Shown in pieces: positions 18,717-27,111 of a DNA stretch of 64,000 nt. Position 1 is the stretch's first letter. Every line of letters begins with the position of its first letter. The DNA is from Prolixibacteraceae bacterium. GTDB lineage: Bacteria; Bacteroidota; Bacteroidia; Bacteroidales; Prolixibacteraceae. Below the pieces are notes generated by a model. That model made no database searches. It saw nothing but the letters and a program-made list of their open reading frames with translations, and was not told the origin of the DNA. Location of the stretch: assembly GCA_021740385.1 (NCBI GenBank), contig JAIOZY010000014.1:1-64000 (forward strand), written 5' to 3'. A program made the translations under genes and the position numbers.

Positions 18717-19790
18717 TTACCTTTTAACCCGTGCGTTTCCGCTCCAAATGCTCCAAACCATATCTTCATCGGCGGGTTGGGCATAATCGGTTAAAAAGGT
18801 TGCAGCCATGGCGCCTGTAGCCCATCCAAACTGTATCCATTTTTCCGAAGGCCATCCTTTCAGTATACCGTAAAGCAGTCCGCCAACAAAACCATCGCCC
18901 CCTCCAATGCGGTCGAGTACGGTAATTTTGCGGGGCTCAACAACCTGCCATTCGTCTCCGGCCAGCATAATTGCCCCCCACAAATGTTCGTTGGCACTTT
19001 TTACTTCACGCAATGTGGTTGCAAATACCGAAGCATTCGGGAATGTTTTTTTTACGCGTTTAATCATTTCTTTAAACCCATCTATTTTATCCTGAATGCC
19101 TTTTCCCCCAGCCTCAGGGCCTTCTATTCCAAGGCAAAGCTGAAAATCTTCTTCGTTACCAATAAGAATATCCGATACTGAAGCAATTTCGGTAAACATT
19201 TCGCGCAATTCCGTTTCACGCCCTTTCCAGAATGATGCACGGTAATTCAGGTCGAACGAAATTTTTGTACCGTGTTTTTTTGCGGCACGTGCCAATTCGA
19301 GACAGAACTTGCTGGTATCGGGCGAAAGCGCTCCAATTAATCCCGACAGGTGAACAATTTGTACGCCCTCTTTTCCGAAAATGCGTTCAATATCGAAATC
19401 CTTCACATTAAGCGTACGGCCAACTTCACCGGCACGGTCGTTTTGTACCCTTGGCCCCCGCGAACCGTATCCGCTATCGGCAATATTAAATTGATGACGG
19501 TAACCCCACGGGTCGCCTTGTTCAACTTCGGGACCTTCATACTCCATAAAACGGCTTCGTAAGTTGCTTTTGATGAATTTGGCAACCGGGCTGCCTTTTA
19601 CAAATGTTGTCAGCACTTTTACCGGCAAACCTAAAAATGATGAAATACTTGCCACGTTGGTTTCGGCACTTGTGGCCTGCATTTTAAACGTATCGGTAGC
19701 ATACACGGGCTGGCCATTTACAGGTGTAATGCGAACCCCCATACTTGTTGGTACTACCAATGAATATTTATAATTTTTTTTGAGTTCCAT
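18717..19790 (-). CDS. PfkB-family sugar-acid kinase (second kinase)
   Basis: A 357-residue ribokinase/PfkB-family kinase. The C-terminal signature is ITVLDRIGGGDGFVGGLLYG with the catalytic Asp in GGGDGF; a DLNYRASFWKGRETEL segment resembles 2-keto-3-deoxygluconate kinases (compare DLNYRKNLWKWG in the kinase at 21629-22663). The N-terminus lacks the usual GE sugar-binding start (it has TSMGVRITPVNGQPV), unlike the other kinase. Having two such kinases in one operon suggests different substrates, for example KDG and gluconate or another aldonate; this is not shown by sequence. It follows the SDR gene by 92 bp. Confidence 0.83.
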   Translation of the reverse strand: MELKKNYKYSLVVPTSMGVRITPVNGQPVYATDTFKMQATSAETNVASISSFLGLPVKVLTTFVKGSPVAKFIKSNLRSRFMEYEGPEVEQGDPWGYRHQFNIADSGYGSRGPRVQNDRAGEVGRTLNVKDFDIERIFGKEGVQIVHLSGLIGALSPDTSKFCLELARAAKKHGTKISFDLNYRASFWKGRETELREMFTEIASVSDILIGNEEDFQLCLGIEGPEAGGKGIQDKIDGFKEMIKRVKKTFPNASVFATTLREVKSANEHLWGAIMLAGDEWQVVEPRKITVLDRIGGGDGFVGGLLYGILKGWPSEKWIQFGWATGAMAATFLTDYAQPADEDMVWSIWSGNARVKR

Positions 19791-19882
19791 ATTAATAATA
19801 ATTTGTCATTCGTCATTCGTCAATGGTCAATTGGTCATTAATTGTTCGAGTTAATGTACTATTAGTCAAACGATATAATTTA

Positions 19883-20734
19883 TCACACCCCGCTGTAGGC
19901 GCTGAAACCTCCATCGACAGGGATAACAATGCCGGTTACAAATTTCGACATGTTGCTCAACAGGTACACCGAAGTACCCACAAGTTCTTCAATTTCGCCG
20001 TAACGTCCCATGGGGGTTCCGTTAATGATTTTTTGTCCCCGTTCGGTTGGGTTCCCATTATCATCGACCAACAAAAATTTGTTTTGAGTGGTTAAGAAAA
20101 ACCCCGGGGCAATGGCATTTACACGAACGCCGGCTTTTGCAAAATGTACGGCAAGCCATTGTGTAAAGTTATTGATTGATGATTTAGCGGCTGAATAAGC
20201 AGGTATTTTCGTCAATGGCCTGAAAGCATTCATCGAAGAAACATTTAAAATACCGCCTTCGCCTTTATCGATCAGATCCTTACCAAAAACCATCGAGGGC
20301 AAAACCGTTCCTTTGAAATTAAGGTTAAAAACATGGTCGAACCCCTCCATTTCGAGCCCGAAGAAATCGGTTAGTCCTTCATCCTCGCCCGGGATAATTT
20401 GTTCGGCCTGGGTTGTTGCCTTGGGTGAATTACCGCCGGCCCCGTTAATAAGGAAATCGATTGCACTGACAAAAGTTAAAATTCGTTTTTTTGCACTTTC
20501 AAGAGAACGCTTGTCCAGCACGTTGGCAAAAAATCCTTCGACAATAACATCGGGGAATTTTTCTTTAAGTTCGTTTGCCGTTTCAATTGCACGCACTTCG
20601 TCAATATCGAGCAGCATCACGTTCATGCCCACTTCGCACAACCCTTCGGCAATGCGGCTGCAAATAACGCCCCCGGCACCGGTAACAACAACTGTTTTTC
20701 CTTCTAAACCTAATAATTTATTGGTTTGTATCAT
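19883..20734 (-). CDS. uxuB: SDR-type D-mannonate oxidoreductase (fructuronate reductase)
   Basis: A 283-residue short-chain dehydrogenase. The cofactor motif is TGAGGVICSRIAEGL, NAG motif NGAGG, catalytic Ser in NVSSMNAF and Tyr/Lys in YSAAKSSINNF. Bacteroidota use SDR proteins of this sort, with FRPLTKIPAYSAAKSS and APGFFLTTQN segments, as fructuronate reductases in place of the mannitol-dehydrogenase-type UxuB of E. coli; the symbol is given on function and context. It reduces fructuronate to D-mannonate with NAD(P)H. Its start overlaps the stop of the aldolase gene by one base, a sign of translational coupling. Confidence 0.75.
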   Translation of the reverse strand: MIQTNKLLGLEGKTVVVTGAGGVICSRIAEGLCEVGMNVMLLDIDEVRAIETANELKEKFPDVIVEGFFANVLDKRSLESAKKRILTFVSAIDFLINGAGGNSPKATTQAEQIIPGEDEGLTDFFGLEMEGFDHVFNLNFKGTVLPSMVFGKDLIDKGEGGILNVSSMNAFRPLTKIPAYSAAKSSINNFTQWLAVHFAKAGVRVNAIAPGFFLTTQNKFLLVDDNGNPTERGQKIINGTPMGRYGEIEELVGTSVYLLSNMSKFVTGIVIPVDGGFSAYSGV

Positions 20735-21411
20735 TATTTATCTTTTTTAATTGATTTTATCAATTCAATGGTATCTTTCACTTTACGTGCAAGACCTTCA
20801 AAATCCTCATTTTCAATATACTCTTTCTTCATCAGCTTGCTGCCCATTCCCACACAGGTAGCCCCTGCATCAAACCATGGTTTAAGATTATCGTATTCGG
20901 TTGTAACACCGCCCGACGGCATGATATCGGACCACGGGCAGGGCCCTTTTACGGCCTTCACAAAAGCAGGGCCTCCTACCTGCGTACCCGGGAATATTTT
21001 TATCAATTCCGCACCCAGCTCTTCGGCCTGGTTTATTTCCGAAACCGAGCCGCAACCGGGCGACCACATTACTTTGCGGCGGTTGCAAACTTTAGCCATT
21101 TCGGGGTTAAGCAGGGGCGACACAATAAAATCAGCGCCCAATTGCATGTACAACGCAGCTGTTCCAGCATCGATTACCGAGCCAACACCAATAGCCATTT
21201 CCGGAAGGTGTACTTTTACATATTTCGATAATTCGGAAAAAACCTCGTGCGCAAAGTCGCCCCGGTTTGTAAACTCGAAAACACGTGCGCCACCATCGAA
21301 ACAGGCTTTTATAACTTTTTTACAGAGTTCAACATCGGAATTGTAATACAACGGTACCATTCCGGTCTCTTTCATTTTAAGAAAAACTTCTATTCTTGAA
21401 TATTTTGCCAT
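20734..21411 (-). CDS. eda: KDPG/KHG aldolase
   Basis: A 225-residue class I aldolase that splits 2-keto-3-deoxy-6-phosphogluconate into pyruvate and glyceraldehyde 3-phosphate, the last step of uronate breakdown. The family segments are FEFTNRGDFAHEVF, MAIGVGSVIDAGTAALYMQLGADFIVSP (in parts) and the Schiff-base Lys in LIKIFPGTQVGGPAF, then MPSGGVT and GATCVGMGSKL. Length fits the trimeric Eda family (about 210-225). It overlaps the SDR gene by one base; 217 bp with palindromic repeats separates it from the KDG kinase upstream. Confidence 0.95.
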   Translation of the reverse strand: MAKYSRIEVFLKMKETGMVPLYYNSDVELCKKVIKACFDGGARVFEFTNRGDFAHEVFSELSKYVKVHLPEMAIGVGSVIDAGTAALYMQLGADFIVSPLLNPEMAKVCNRRKVMWSPGCGSVSEINQAEELGAELIKIFPGTQVGGPAFVKAVKGPCPWSDIMPSGGVTTEYDNLKPWFDAGATCVGMGSKLMKKEYIENEDFEGLARKVKDTIELIKSIKKDK

Positions 21412-21446
21412 AATGTATAAAATTCCAAATCACAAATCATAGATTC

Positions 21447-21600
21447 TCCGCCTCCGCTGAAGCTATGGCGGACAAAGCAAATTCCCCTCCTTCGCCCGGA
21501 AATTTCGGGACTACGGCGGGCAAATCAAATGCTCCGTCTTAGTTGATCCCGATTAAATCGGGAACGGGCGCCTACGCTGTTCCTCCGCAAAGCAAATTTC
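21447..21600. repeat. Intergenic palindromic repeat cluster inside the operon
   Basis: Between the kinase and aldolase genes are several inverted repeats: TCCGCC (21447-21452) with GGCGGA (21467-21472), an imperfect CCCGGAAATTTCGGG, and TCCCGATTAAATCGGGA at 21547-21563, each followed by AAAGCAAATT-like words. No coding frame is evident. Related TCCCGAT/ATCGGGA elements recur after the tRNA at 50.3 kb, so this looks like a dispersed REP-like family. Hairpins here could tune the ratio of upstream to downstream message. Confidence 0.65.
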
Positions 21601-21628
21601 TGCTCAATTAATTGAGATAAAAAGAACG

Positions 21629-22663
21629 TTATCGCGCAACGCGCCCGGAAGCATCGCCTCCCATGAGTTTCATTACCTCATCGACACTTACCCTGTTAAA
21701 ATCACCGTAAATGGTATGTTTCAAACACGATGCGGCCACAGCAAAGTTCAACGCCTTTTGGTCGTCTCCGGGCCATTGCAACAATCCATAAATGAGTCCG
21801 CCCATGAATGAATCGCCGCCACCTACGCGATCGACAATATGTGTGATTTGATAAGTGGGCGCCTCGTATAGGGTTTTCCCGTCCCACAGTACCCCCGACC
21901 AGCTATTGTGGCTGGCGCTGATTGACCCGCGCAAGGTTGTAATAACCTTTTTGCAGCGCGGGAATTGCTTCATTATTTGTTTTGAAACCGATTCATAGGC
22001 TGCTGCTTCTACGTGTCCTGAAGTAACGTCTACCCCTTCGGGCTTTATTCCGAGGGCTTTTTCAGCATCTTCTTCATTTCCGAGAACGATATCACAACCT
22101 GCAACCAGCCCGGGCATTATCTCCCCGGCAGTTTTACCCCATTTCCAAAGGTTTTTGCGGTAATTGAGATCACATGAAACAGTTATGCCTTTTTCATTCG
22201 CTTTTTTGATGGCCTCGCGACACACCTCTGCAGCACCTGCTGATATTGCCGGTGTTATACCGGTCCAGTGAAACCAGGTAGCTCCGCTGAATATCGCATC
22301 CCAGTCGAACATGCCTGTTTTCACTTCAGAAACCGCCGAATGGGCACGGTCGTATACCACCTTGCTTCCACGGCTTACAGCGCCCGATTCGAGAAAATAG
22401 ATTCCCAGGCGTTCGCCGCCCCATAATATTTTATCGGTACCGACCCCGTTTTTACGAAGGTCTTTCATGCAGGCTAACCCAATATCGTTTTCAGGCAGGC
22501 GTGTAATAAAATCAACATCCAGCCCGTAATTAGCCAGCGAAACAGCAACATTAGCCTCTCCGCCGCCAAAAGTTGCTGAAAGCTGATCAACCTGGTCGAA
22601 ACGTTTAAAGCCGGGAGTTGCCAACCGAAGCATCACCTCTCCAAATGTGATAATTTTGTTCAC
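21629..22663 (-). CDS. kdgK: 2-keto-3-deoxygluconate kinase
   Basis: A 344-residue PfkB-family kinase that phosphorylates 2-keto-3-deoxygluconate to KDPG. It has the typical start IITFGEVMLRLATPG, the substrate segment FGGGEANVAVSLANYG, and the C-terminal signature HIVDRVGGGDSFMGGLIYG with catalytic Asp in GGGDSF. It starts with GTG at 22663, preceded by an AAGGATAA purine stretch. It is the first gene of the 13-kb minus-strand hexuronate operon and is divergent from the LacI gene at 22930, so both promoters share the 266-bp spacer with its palindromic operator. Confidence 0.92.
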   Translation of the reverse strand: MNKIITFGEVMLRLATPGFKRFDQVDQLSATFGGGEANVAVSLANYGLDVDFITRLPENDIGLACMKDLRKNGVGTDKILWGGERLGIYFLESGAVSRGSKVVYDRAHSAVSEVKTGMFDWDAIFSGATWFHWTGITPAISAGAAEVCREAIKKANEKGITVSCDLNYRKNLWKWGKTAGEIMPGLVAGCDIVLGNEEDAEKALGIKPEGVDVTSGHVEAAAYESVSKQIMKQFPRCKKVITTLRGSISASHNSWSGVLWDGKTLYEAPTYQITHIVDRVGGGDSFMGGLIYGLLQWPGDDQKALNFAVAASCLKHTIYGDFNRVSVDEVMKLMGGDASGRVAR

Positions 22664-22725
22664 AGTTTATCCTTTTTTTAAATTTACATATTTCAGGTTT
22701 AAAAACCCGAGATCCTTATTTATAA

Positions 22726-22758
22726 GATTGTATACAATTTAAAACAATCCGTACACAA
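22726..22758. promoter_or_regulatory. Possible regulator site upstream of kdgK
   Basis: An ATTGTATACAAT palindrome followed by ACAATCCGTACACAAT lies 65-95 bp upstream of the kdgK start. The ATTGTG/ACAAT words resemble half-sites of the operator at 29401-29428, so a LacI-type protein may bind, but the centre and symmetry are imperfect. Confidence 0.3.
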
Positions 22759-22850
22759 TGCCATTTTTATTCAAACAAATTCAATGAACATTTTGATTAA
22801 ATAAAAAACAATTGAATTTGGAATAGCAAAATTAAAAAAAGAGTTCTACA

Positions 22851-22866
22851 ATGCAAACGTTTGCAT
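22851..22866. promoter_or_regulatory. LacI-type operator palindrome
   Basis: ATGCAAACGTTTGCAT is a perfect 16-bp palindrome with the central CG typical of LacI-family operators. It lies just upstream of the -7 box of the LacI gene at 22930 and between the divergent operons, so it probably serves autoregulation and control of the uronate genes. Confidence 0.75.
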
Positions 22867-22876
22867 TTATTTTTTT

Positions 22877-22884
22877 TATCTTTG
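22877..22884 (+). promoter_or_regulatory. Promoter -7 box of the lacI-uxaC operon
   Basis: TATCTTTG fits the Bacteroidota -7 consensus TAnnTTTG. It lies 10 bp after the operator palindrome and 45 bp before the LacI start. The -33 TTTG within the operator (22860-22863) is closer than normal (13-bp gap), so the -33 contact is uncertain. Confidence 0.6.
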
Positions 22885-22929
22885 TCCCTCGAAACAAAAA
22901 AGCATAAAATAATCATCGTTATTGAAAAA

Positions 22930-23991
22930 ATGTCGAAGAAACAAACCACAATACAAGACATAGCCAAAAAACTCAACATCACAGCCTCGACGGTATCAAG
23001 GGCGATGAACGATCACCCGAAAATCAGCAAAAAAACAAAGGCCCTGGTCTGGAATACAGCCAGGGAATTAAATTACCAGCCCAATACCATTGCCTCCAAC
23101 CTCCGGAAAGGGAAAGGCAACACCGTTGGCATGATTGTGCCGCGCATAAACCGGCATTTTTTTTCGAACGTGATTACAGGCGTTGAAAGCGTATTGAACC
23201 CGGCAGGTTACAACCTGATAATTTGCCAGTCGGAAGAAAATTACGAAAAGGAAGTTGAAAATGTTAAAACCCTTATATCGAACAGGGTTAGTGGAATTTT
23301 GATTTCATTATCGATAGAAACCCAAAACATAAAACATCTTCAAAAAATTATAAAAAGCCACATTCCACTGGTTATGTTCGACCGTGTTAACGAAAAACTA
23401 AATATCAGCCAGGTTATTAACGATGACGAGGCCGGTTCATACGAAATGGCCATTCACTTGCTCGGACAAGGCATTAAGGATATTATGTGGATGGGCGGAC
23501 CACGTTCTTCAAGCATCTACCGAAACAGGTATAACGGTTATAAACGGGCACTTGAAGAGCACAATATTTTCGCGGAGGAAATGCCCTGCTTTGAAGGAAG
23601 CCCAACACTCGACAGCGCTTTAAACTACATGCGCGAATTCCTGAAAAGCGGGAAGTGCCCAAAGGCCATTTTTTGTACATCCGATTACATGGCCATGGGT
23701 ACCATACAGGCACTCTATGAAAAAGGATTGAATGTACCCAACGACGTGGCCGTGACCGGATACTCGAACGAACCCTTTGCCGGGCTCATCAGCCCAAAAC
23801 TCACAACAGTTGAACAATTTAGCGAAGAAATGGGGCGGGCCACAGCGAGACTGCTTCTCGACCAGTTACTTTCCGAATCGGATGAACCGGTACCACGAAA
23901 AATTATCATTAAACCAAAATTAATCGTGAGGGAAACTACGCAGAAAAGAAAAAAAAATAATAAGTTTATAAAAAATAAACAGGAGTTATGA
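22930..23991 (+). CDS. LacI family transcriptional regulator (hexuronate)
   Basis: A 353-residue LacI-type repressor. The N-terminal HTH reads TIQDIAKKLNITASTVSRAM, followed by hinge helix NTIASNLRKGKGNTVG, and a C-terminal periplasmic-binding-like ligand domain (IVPRINRHFFSNVITG, GYSNEPFAGLISPKLTTVEQ). I chose ATG 22930, where the HTH begins, over an upstream in-frame ATG at 22861 that falls within the operator. It overlaps uxaC by the ATGA arrangement (stop/start overlap of 4 bp), so the two are coupled. It is a close paralogue of the LacI gene at 28318-29385. The inducer is likely a uronate or KDG-type intermediate (inference). Confidence 0.93.
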   Translation: MSKKQTTIQDIAKKLNITASTVSRAMNDHPKISKKTKALVWNTARELNYQPNTIASNLRKGKGNTVGMIVPRINRHFFSNVITGVESVLNPAGYNLIICQSEENYEKEVENVKTLISNRVSGILISLSIETQNIKHLQKIIKSHIPLVMFDRVNEKLNISQVINDDEAGSYEMAIHLLGQGIKDIMWMGGPRSSSIYRNRYNGYKRALEEHNIFAEEMPCFEGSPTLDSALNYMREFLKSGKCPKAIFCTSDYMAMGTIQALYEKGLNVPNDVAVTGYSNEPFAGLISPKLTTVEQFSEEMGRATARLLLDQLLSESDEPVPRKIIIKPKLIVRETTQKRKKNNKFIKNKQEL

Positions 23992-25388
23992 AACAATTCA
24001 TGGATGAGAATTTTATGCTGAATTCACCAGCAGCAGAGCGTTTATATCATGATTACGCGGCCAACATGCCCATTATCGACTACCACAACCATCTCCCGCC
24101 CGAAGAAATATCGGGCAACATTAATTTTCAAAACCTGACACAAATATGGCTTAAAGGCGACCATTATAAATGGAGGGCCATGAGGGCTTTTGGCATCGAT
24201 GAAAAATACATAACCGGCAATGCCACCGACATTGAAAAGTTCGACAAATGGGCAGCCACAGTTCCGTTTACACTGCGTAACCCGCTGTATCACTGGACAC
24301 ATCTCGAACTGCAACGGTATTTCAACATAAACGATTTGCTCAACCCGGGCACGGCACACACCATTTTCGACAAAACGCAGGAAATGCTCCATTTGCCCGA
24401 CTGTTCTGTTCATAACCTGCTTCGGAAAATGAACGTTAAAGTATTGTGCACAACCGACGACCCGGCCGATGACCTGACCGAACACAAAAAAATTGCCAAC
24501 AGCGGACTCGAAATCAAAGTATTCCCGGCATGGCGCCCCGACAAAGCCATGAATGCCGACGACACGGTTACATATAACCAATACATTGATAAACTCGCAC
24601 AAGTTGCAGAAAATGAAATAAAAACCATAGACGATTTGATGGATGCCCTGAAAAAAAGGCACGACTTTTTTGATTCGATGGGCTGTTGCATTTCGGACCA
24701 CGGCATTGAAGAATTTTATGCCGAAGACTTTACGCAATCTGAAATTGAAAAAATATTCAAAAAAGTACGGGGTGGAAAAAACCTGGATTTAACCGAACTG
24801 TTGAAATTTAAGTCGTTCATGCTGCTTGAATTAGCACGTCTCGACCACTCGAAAAACTGGGTTCAGCAATTCCACTACGGTGTAATGCGCAACAACAACA
24901 GCCGCATGTTTGAAAAACTCGGACCCGACACCGGCTATGACTCCATTGGTGATTTCAGGGTTGCAGCAAACCTTGTTAAGTTTTTTGACACACTTGCCGG
25001 CGAAAACAAACTGGCCAAAACCATCCTTTATAACATCAATCCCGGCGATAACGAAATGCTTGCAACCATGCTGGGGAATTTTAACGAAGGGCCTGTAGCC
25101 GGAAAAATCCAACTTGGTTCGGGATGGTGGTTCCTCGATCAAAAACACGGCATGACCAACCAAATGAATGCCTTGTCGGCACTGGGGCTTATCAGCAAAT
25201 TTGTTGGTATGCTAACCGATTCGCGCAGCTTCCTGTCGTTTCCACGCCATGAATATTTCCGCCGTATCATGTGCAACTTATTTGGCCAGGACATGGAAAA
25301 TGGTGAAATTCCGGGCGACTTCGACCTCGTTGGTGGAATTGTGCAGGATATTTGCTACAACAATGCCAAAAATTACTTTGGATTTTAA
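23988..25388 (+). CDS. uxaC: Glucuronate/galacturonate isomerase
   Basis: A 466-residue amidohydrolase-fold isomerase that converts D-glucuronate to D-fructuronate and D-galacturonate to D-tagaturonate. Conserved segments include PIIDYHNHLPPEEI (metal-binding HxH), WLKGDHYKWRAMRAFGI, TTDDPADDL, VFPAWRPDKAM, GCCISDHGIEEFY, LGSGWWFLDQKHGM and TDSRSFLSFPRHEYFRRI. Length matches the family (~465-470). It overlaps the LacI gene start-to-stop and is followed 11 bp later by a lipoprotein. With UxaE and the SDR reductase it gives the upper half of hexuronate breakdown. Confidence 0.97.
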   Translation: MKQFMDENFMLNSPAAERLYHDYAANMPIIDYHNHLPPEEISGNINFQNLTQIWLKGDHYKWRAMRAFGIDEKYITGNATDIEKFDKWAATVPFTLRNPLYHWTHLELQRYFNINDLLNPGTAHTIFDKTQEMLHLPDCSVHNLLRKMNVKVLCTTDDPADDLTEHKKIANSGLEIKVFPAWRPDKAMNADDTVTYNQYIDKLAQVAENEIKTIDDLMDALKKRHDFFDSMGCCISDHGIEEFYAEDFTQSEIEKIFKKVRGGKNLDLTELLKFKSFMLLELARLDHSKNWVQQFHYGVMRNNNSRMFEKLGPDTGYDSIGDFRVAANLVKFFDTLAGENKLAKTILYNINPGDNEMLATMLGNFNEGPVAGKIQLGSGWWFLDQKHGMTNQMNALSALGLISKFVGMLTDSRSFLSFPRHEYFRRIMCNLFGQDMENGEIPGDFDLVGGIVQDICYNNAKNYFGF

Positions 25389-25399
25389 TTCTTACTGCC

Positions 25400-26260
25400 A
25401 TGAAAAACCTGGTCATTTCAATACTTTTAATCGTTCTCGTGTCCGGTTGTTCGGTATTACCCCGGGAAAAACAACCCACCGCAGGGTTCAAAGAACTCTC
25501 GCGTCCCGCAAAATTTGATTTAAAAATGGGGACCGAACTTACAAACCTGAGAATTGACATTTTCAGAAACACGAAAACGGAAGAATCGATTGATATATTG
25601 GGCAACAACAAAACCGGGGAGGTGGAACAAGATTACCACCCCCTGGGATTTTGGTTAAATGAAATTCTTTTTTTCGACATAAACGGCAACCTGTCGCTGG
25701 TTGTACCTGAAATACTGGTAGCCGATAGCCTGGAAAAATTTGAAATGACGGTTTACGAGAATGAAAATGACGGTTTTTTCAGGATAACACTGCAAAACGA
25801 TACCCTTACATTTCTCAAAAGCGGCTTGTTGAAGGATTACGATTATGCCTACCTTTCGGATGATATGATTGAATTTGACAACGGGCAGTTTTCGAAAAAA
25901 AGTATCAATATAACGCCCGAGGAGTTGATTTTTTCTGCAAAAGGCCTTCTTCAAAAAGATAAATCGGACCGCATCATTAAAACGGAAACGGACTACCTCG
26001 TTCCGCAAGAAAATGGCACCAAAAACATTTTTCAAAGCAACTGGAAAACCATTAACCTTGGCGATTCGCTTACCGCCTTATGGTATTCTAACGGGTTGGA
26101 ATTAAAACGATCAGAAGACCTGTCCTACTTTTTATACATCACCAACACTGGCTACGAAATTTACAAAAATGCACATCTCGAGAAAAAGGTGTTGGTATCG
26201 GATAAAAAAGCAGAGCTGGTCCTCTTTGGGAAAACCAGCAAAACTTTTTCACTTAAATAA
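25400..26260 (+). CDS. Uncharacterised lipoprotein
   Basis: A 286-residue protein of unknown function. It begins MKNLVISILLIVLVSGCSVLP, a signal peptide with lipobox LVSGC, so the mature form is probably anchored to a membrane. The rest is beta-rich with repeated short strands and many Asp/Lys residues, with no catalytic motif that I recognise. I chose ATG 25400 because it gives the signal peptide; the longer frame from 25352 overlaps uxaC. Located 11 bp after uxaC, it is likely co-transcribed and may act at the cell surface in uronate use, but nothing proves this. Confidence 0.75.
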   Translation: MKNLVISILLIVLVSGCSVLPREKQPTAGFKELSRPAKFDLKMGTELTNLRIDIFRNTKTEESIDILGNNKTGEVEQDYHPLGFWLNEILFFDINGNLSLVVPEILVADSLEKFEMTVYENENDGFFRITLQNDTLTFLKSGLLKDYDYAYLSDDMIEFDNGQFSKKSINITPEELIFSAKGLLQKDKSDRIIKTETDYLVPQENGTKNIFQSNWKTINLGDSLTALWYSNGLELKRSEDLSYFLYITNTGYEIYKNAHLEKKVLVSDKKAELVLFGKTSKTFSLK

Positions 26261-26275
26261 AATTGTATTATTCTT

Positions 26276-27088
26276 TTAATCAGGCAAATCGTTTTCGCCT
26301 TTTACGTAGCCAAAATTGGCCAAAATACCGCCATCGACATAAAGGATGTGGCCATTGATAAAATCGGCGGCTTTTGAAGCGAGGAAAAGCGCTGCATTAC
26401 CCACATCGTCGGGCTCGCCCCAACGGCCTGCCGGCGTACGGGTCATTACCAGGTCATTAAACGGGTGTCCGCCTTCCCTTATCGGTGCAGTTTGAGCCGT
26501 GGCTATATAACCCGGGCCAATGCCGTTTATCTGGATGTTGTATTTTGCCCATTCGCAGGTCATGTTTTCGGTCAGGAGTTTTAAGCCGCCTTTGGCCGAA
26601 GCATAAGCCGACACTGAATTGCGACCGTATACACTCATCATCGAGCACATGTTGATGATTTTACCGCTGCGGCGTTTGATCATTCCCGGGGCAACACGTT
26701 TCGCCACAATTAGCGGCGCAACAAGGTCAACATCAAGCACCTGAACAAAGTCCTCAACGGGCATGTCAAGTATGGGTATTCGCTTAATAATACCCGCGTT
26801 GTTGACCAGGATATCAATGGGCCCCACTTCATTCTCAATCTGGCTAATGCCTTTATCAACCTGCAATTGGTCGGTCACATCAAAAACCAGGGTATATACA
26901 TCTATGCCGTCGTTGGCATATTCTTTTTTACAAGCTTCGAGCTTTTCTGCCGAAAGATCGTTAACGCAAAGTTTTGCCCCGGCTTTTGCAAGGGCTTTAC
27001 CAACAGCCATACCAATGCCGTGTGTACCACCGGTAACAAGGGCTACTTTCCCGTTAAGATCAAATAAATTGTCGATAAACTGATTCAT
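26276..27088 (-). CDS. kduD: KduD-like SDR (2-dehydro-3-deoxy-D-gluconate 5-dehydrogenase)
   Basis: A 270-residue classical SDR. Cofactor motif TGGTHGIGMAVGKAL, NAG motif NNAGIIKRIPI, catalytic Ser in MCSMMSVYG and YxxxK in YASAKGG; late segment RTPAGRWGEPDDVGNAALFLAS and VDGG. Proteins of this subgroup are often named gluconate 5-dehydrogenase; here the adjacent KduI and KdgF genes favour KduD, which reduces 2,5-diketo-3-deoxygluconate to KDG. I chose ATG 27088 to match the family start (MNQFIDNLFDLNGKVALVTGG); the longer frame overlaps kdgF. It is the last gene of the lacI-kduI-kdgF-kduD operon. Confidence 0.82.
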   Translation of the reverse strand: MNQFIDNLFDLNGKVALVTGGTHGIGMAVGKALAKAGAKLCVNDLSAEKLEACKKEYANDGIDVYTLVFDVTDQLQVDKGISQIENEVGPIDILVNNAGIIKRIPILDMPVEDFVQVLDVDLVAPLIVAKRVAPGMIKRRSGKIINMCSMMSVYGRNSVSAYASAKGGLKLLTENMTCEWAKYNIQINGIGPGYIATAQTAPIREGGHPFNDLVMTRTPAGRWGEPDDVGNAALFLASKAADFINGHILYVDGGILANFGYVKGENDLPD

Positions 27089-27111
27089 ATTGCATAAGTT
27101 TTTAGTGTTTT

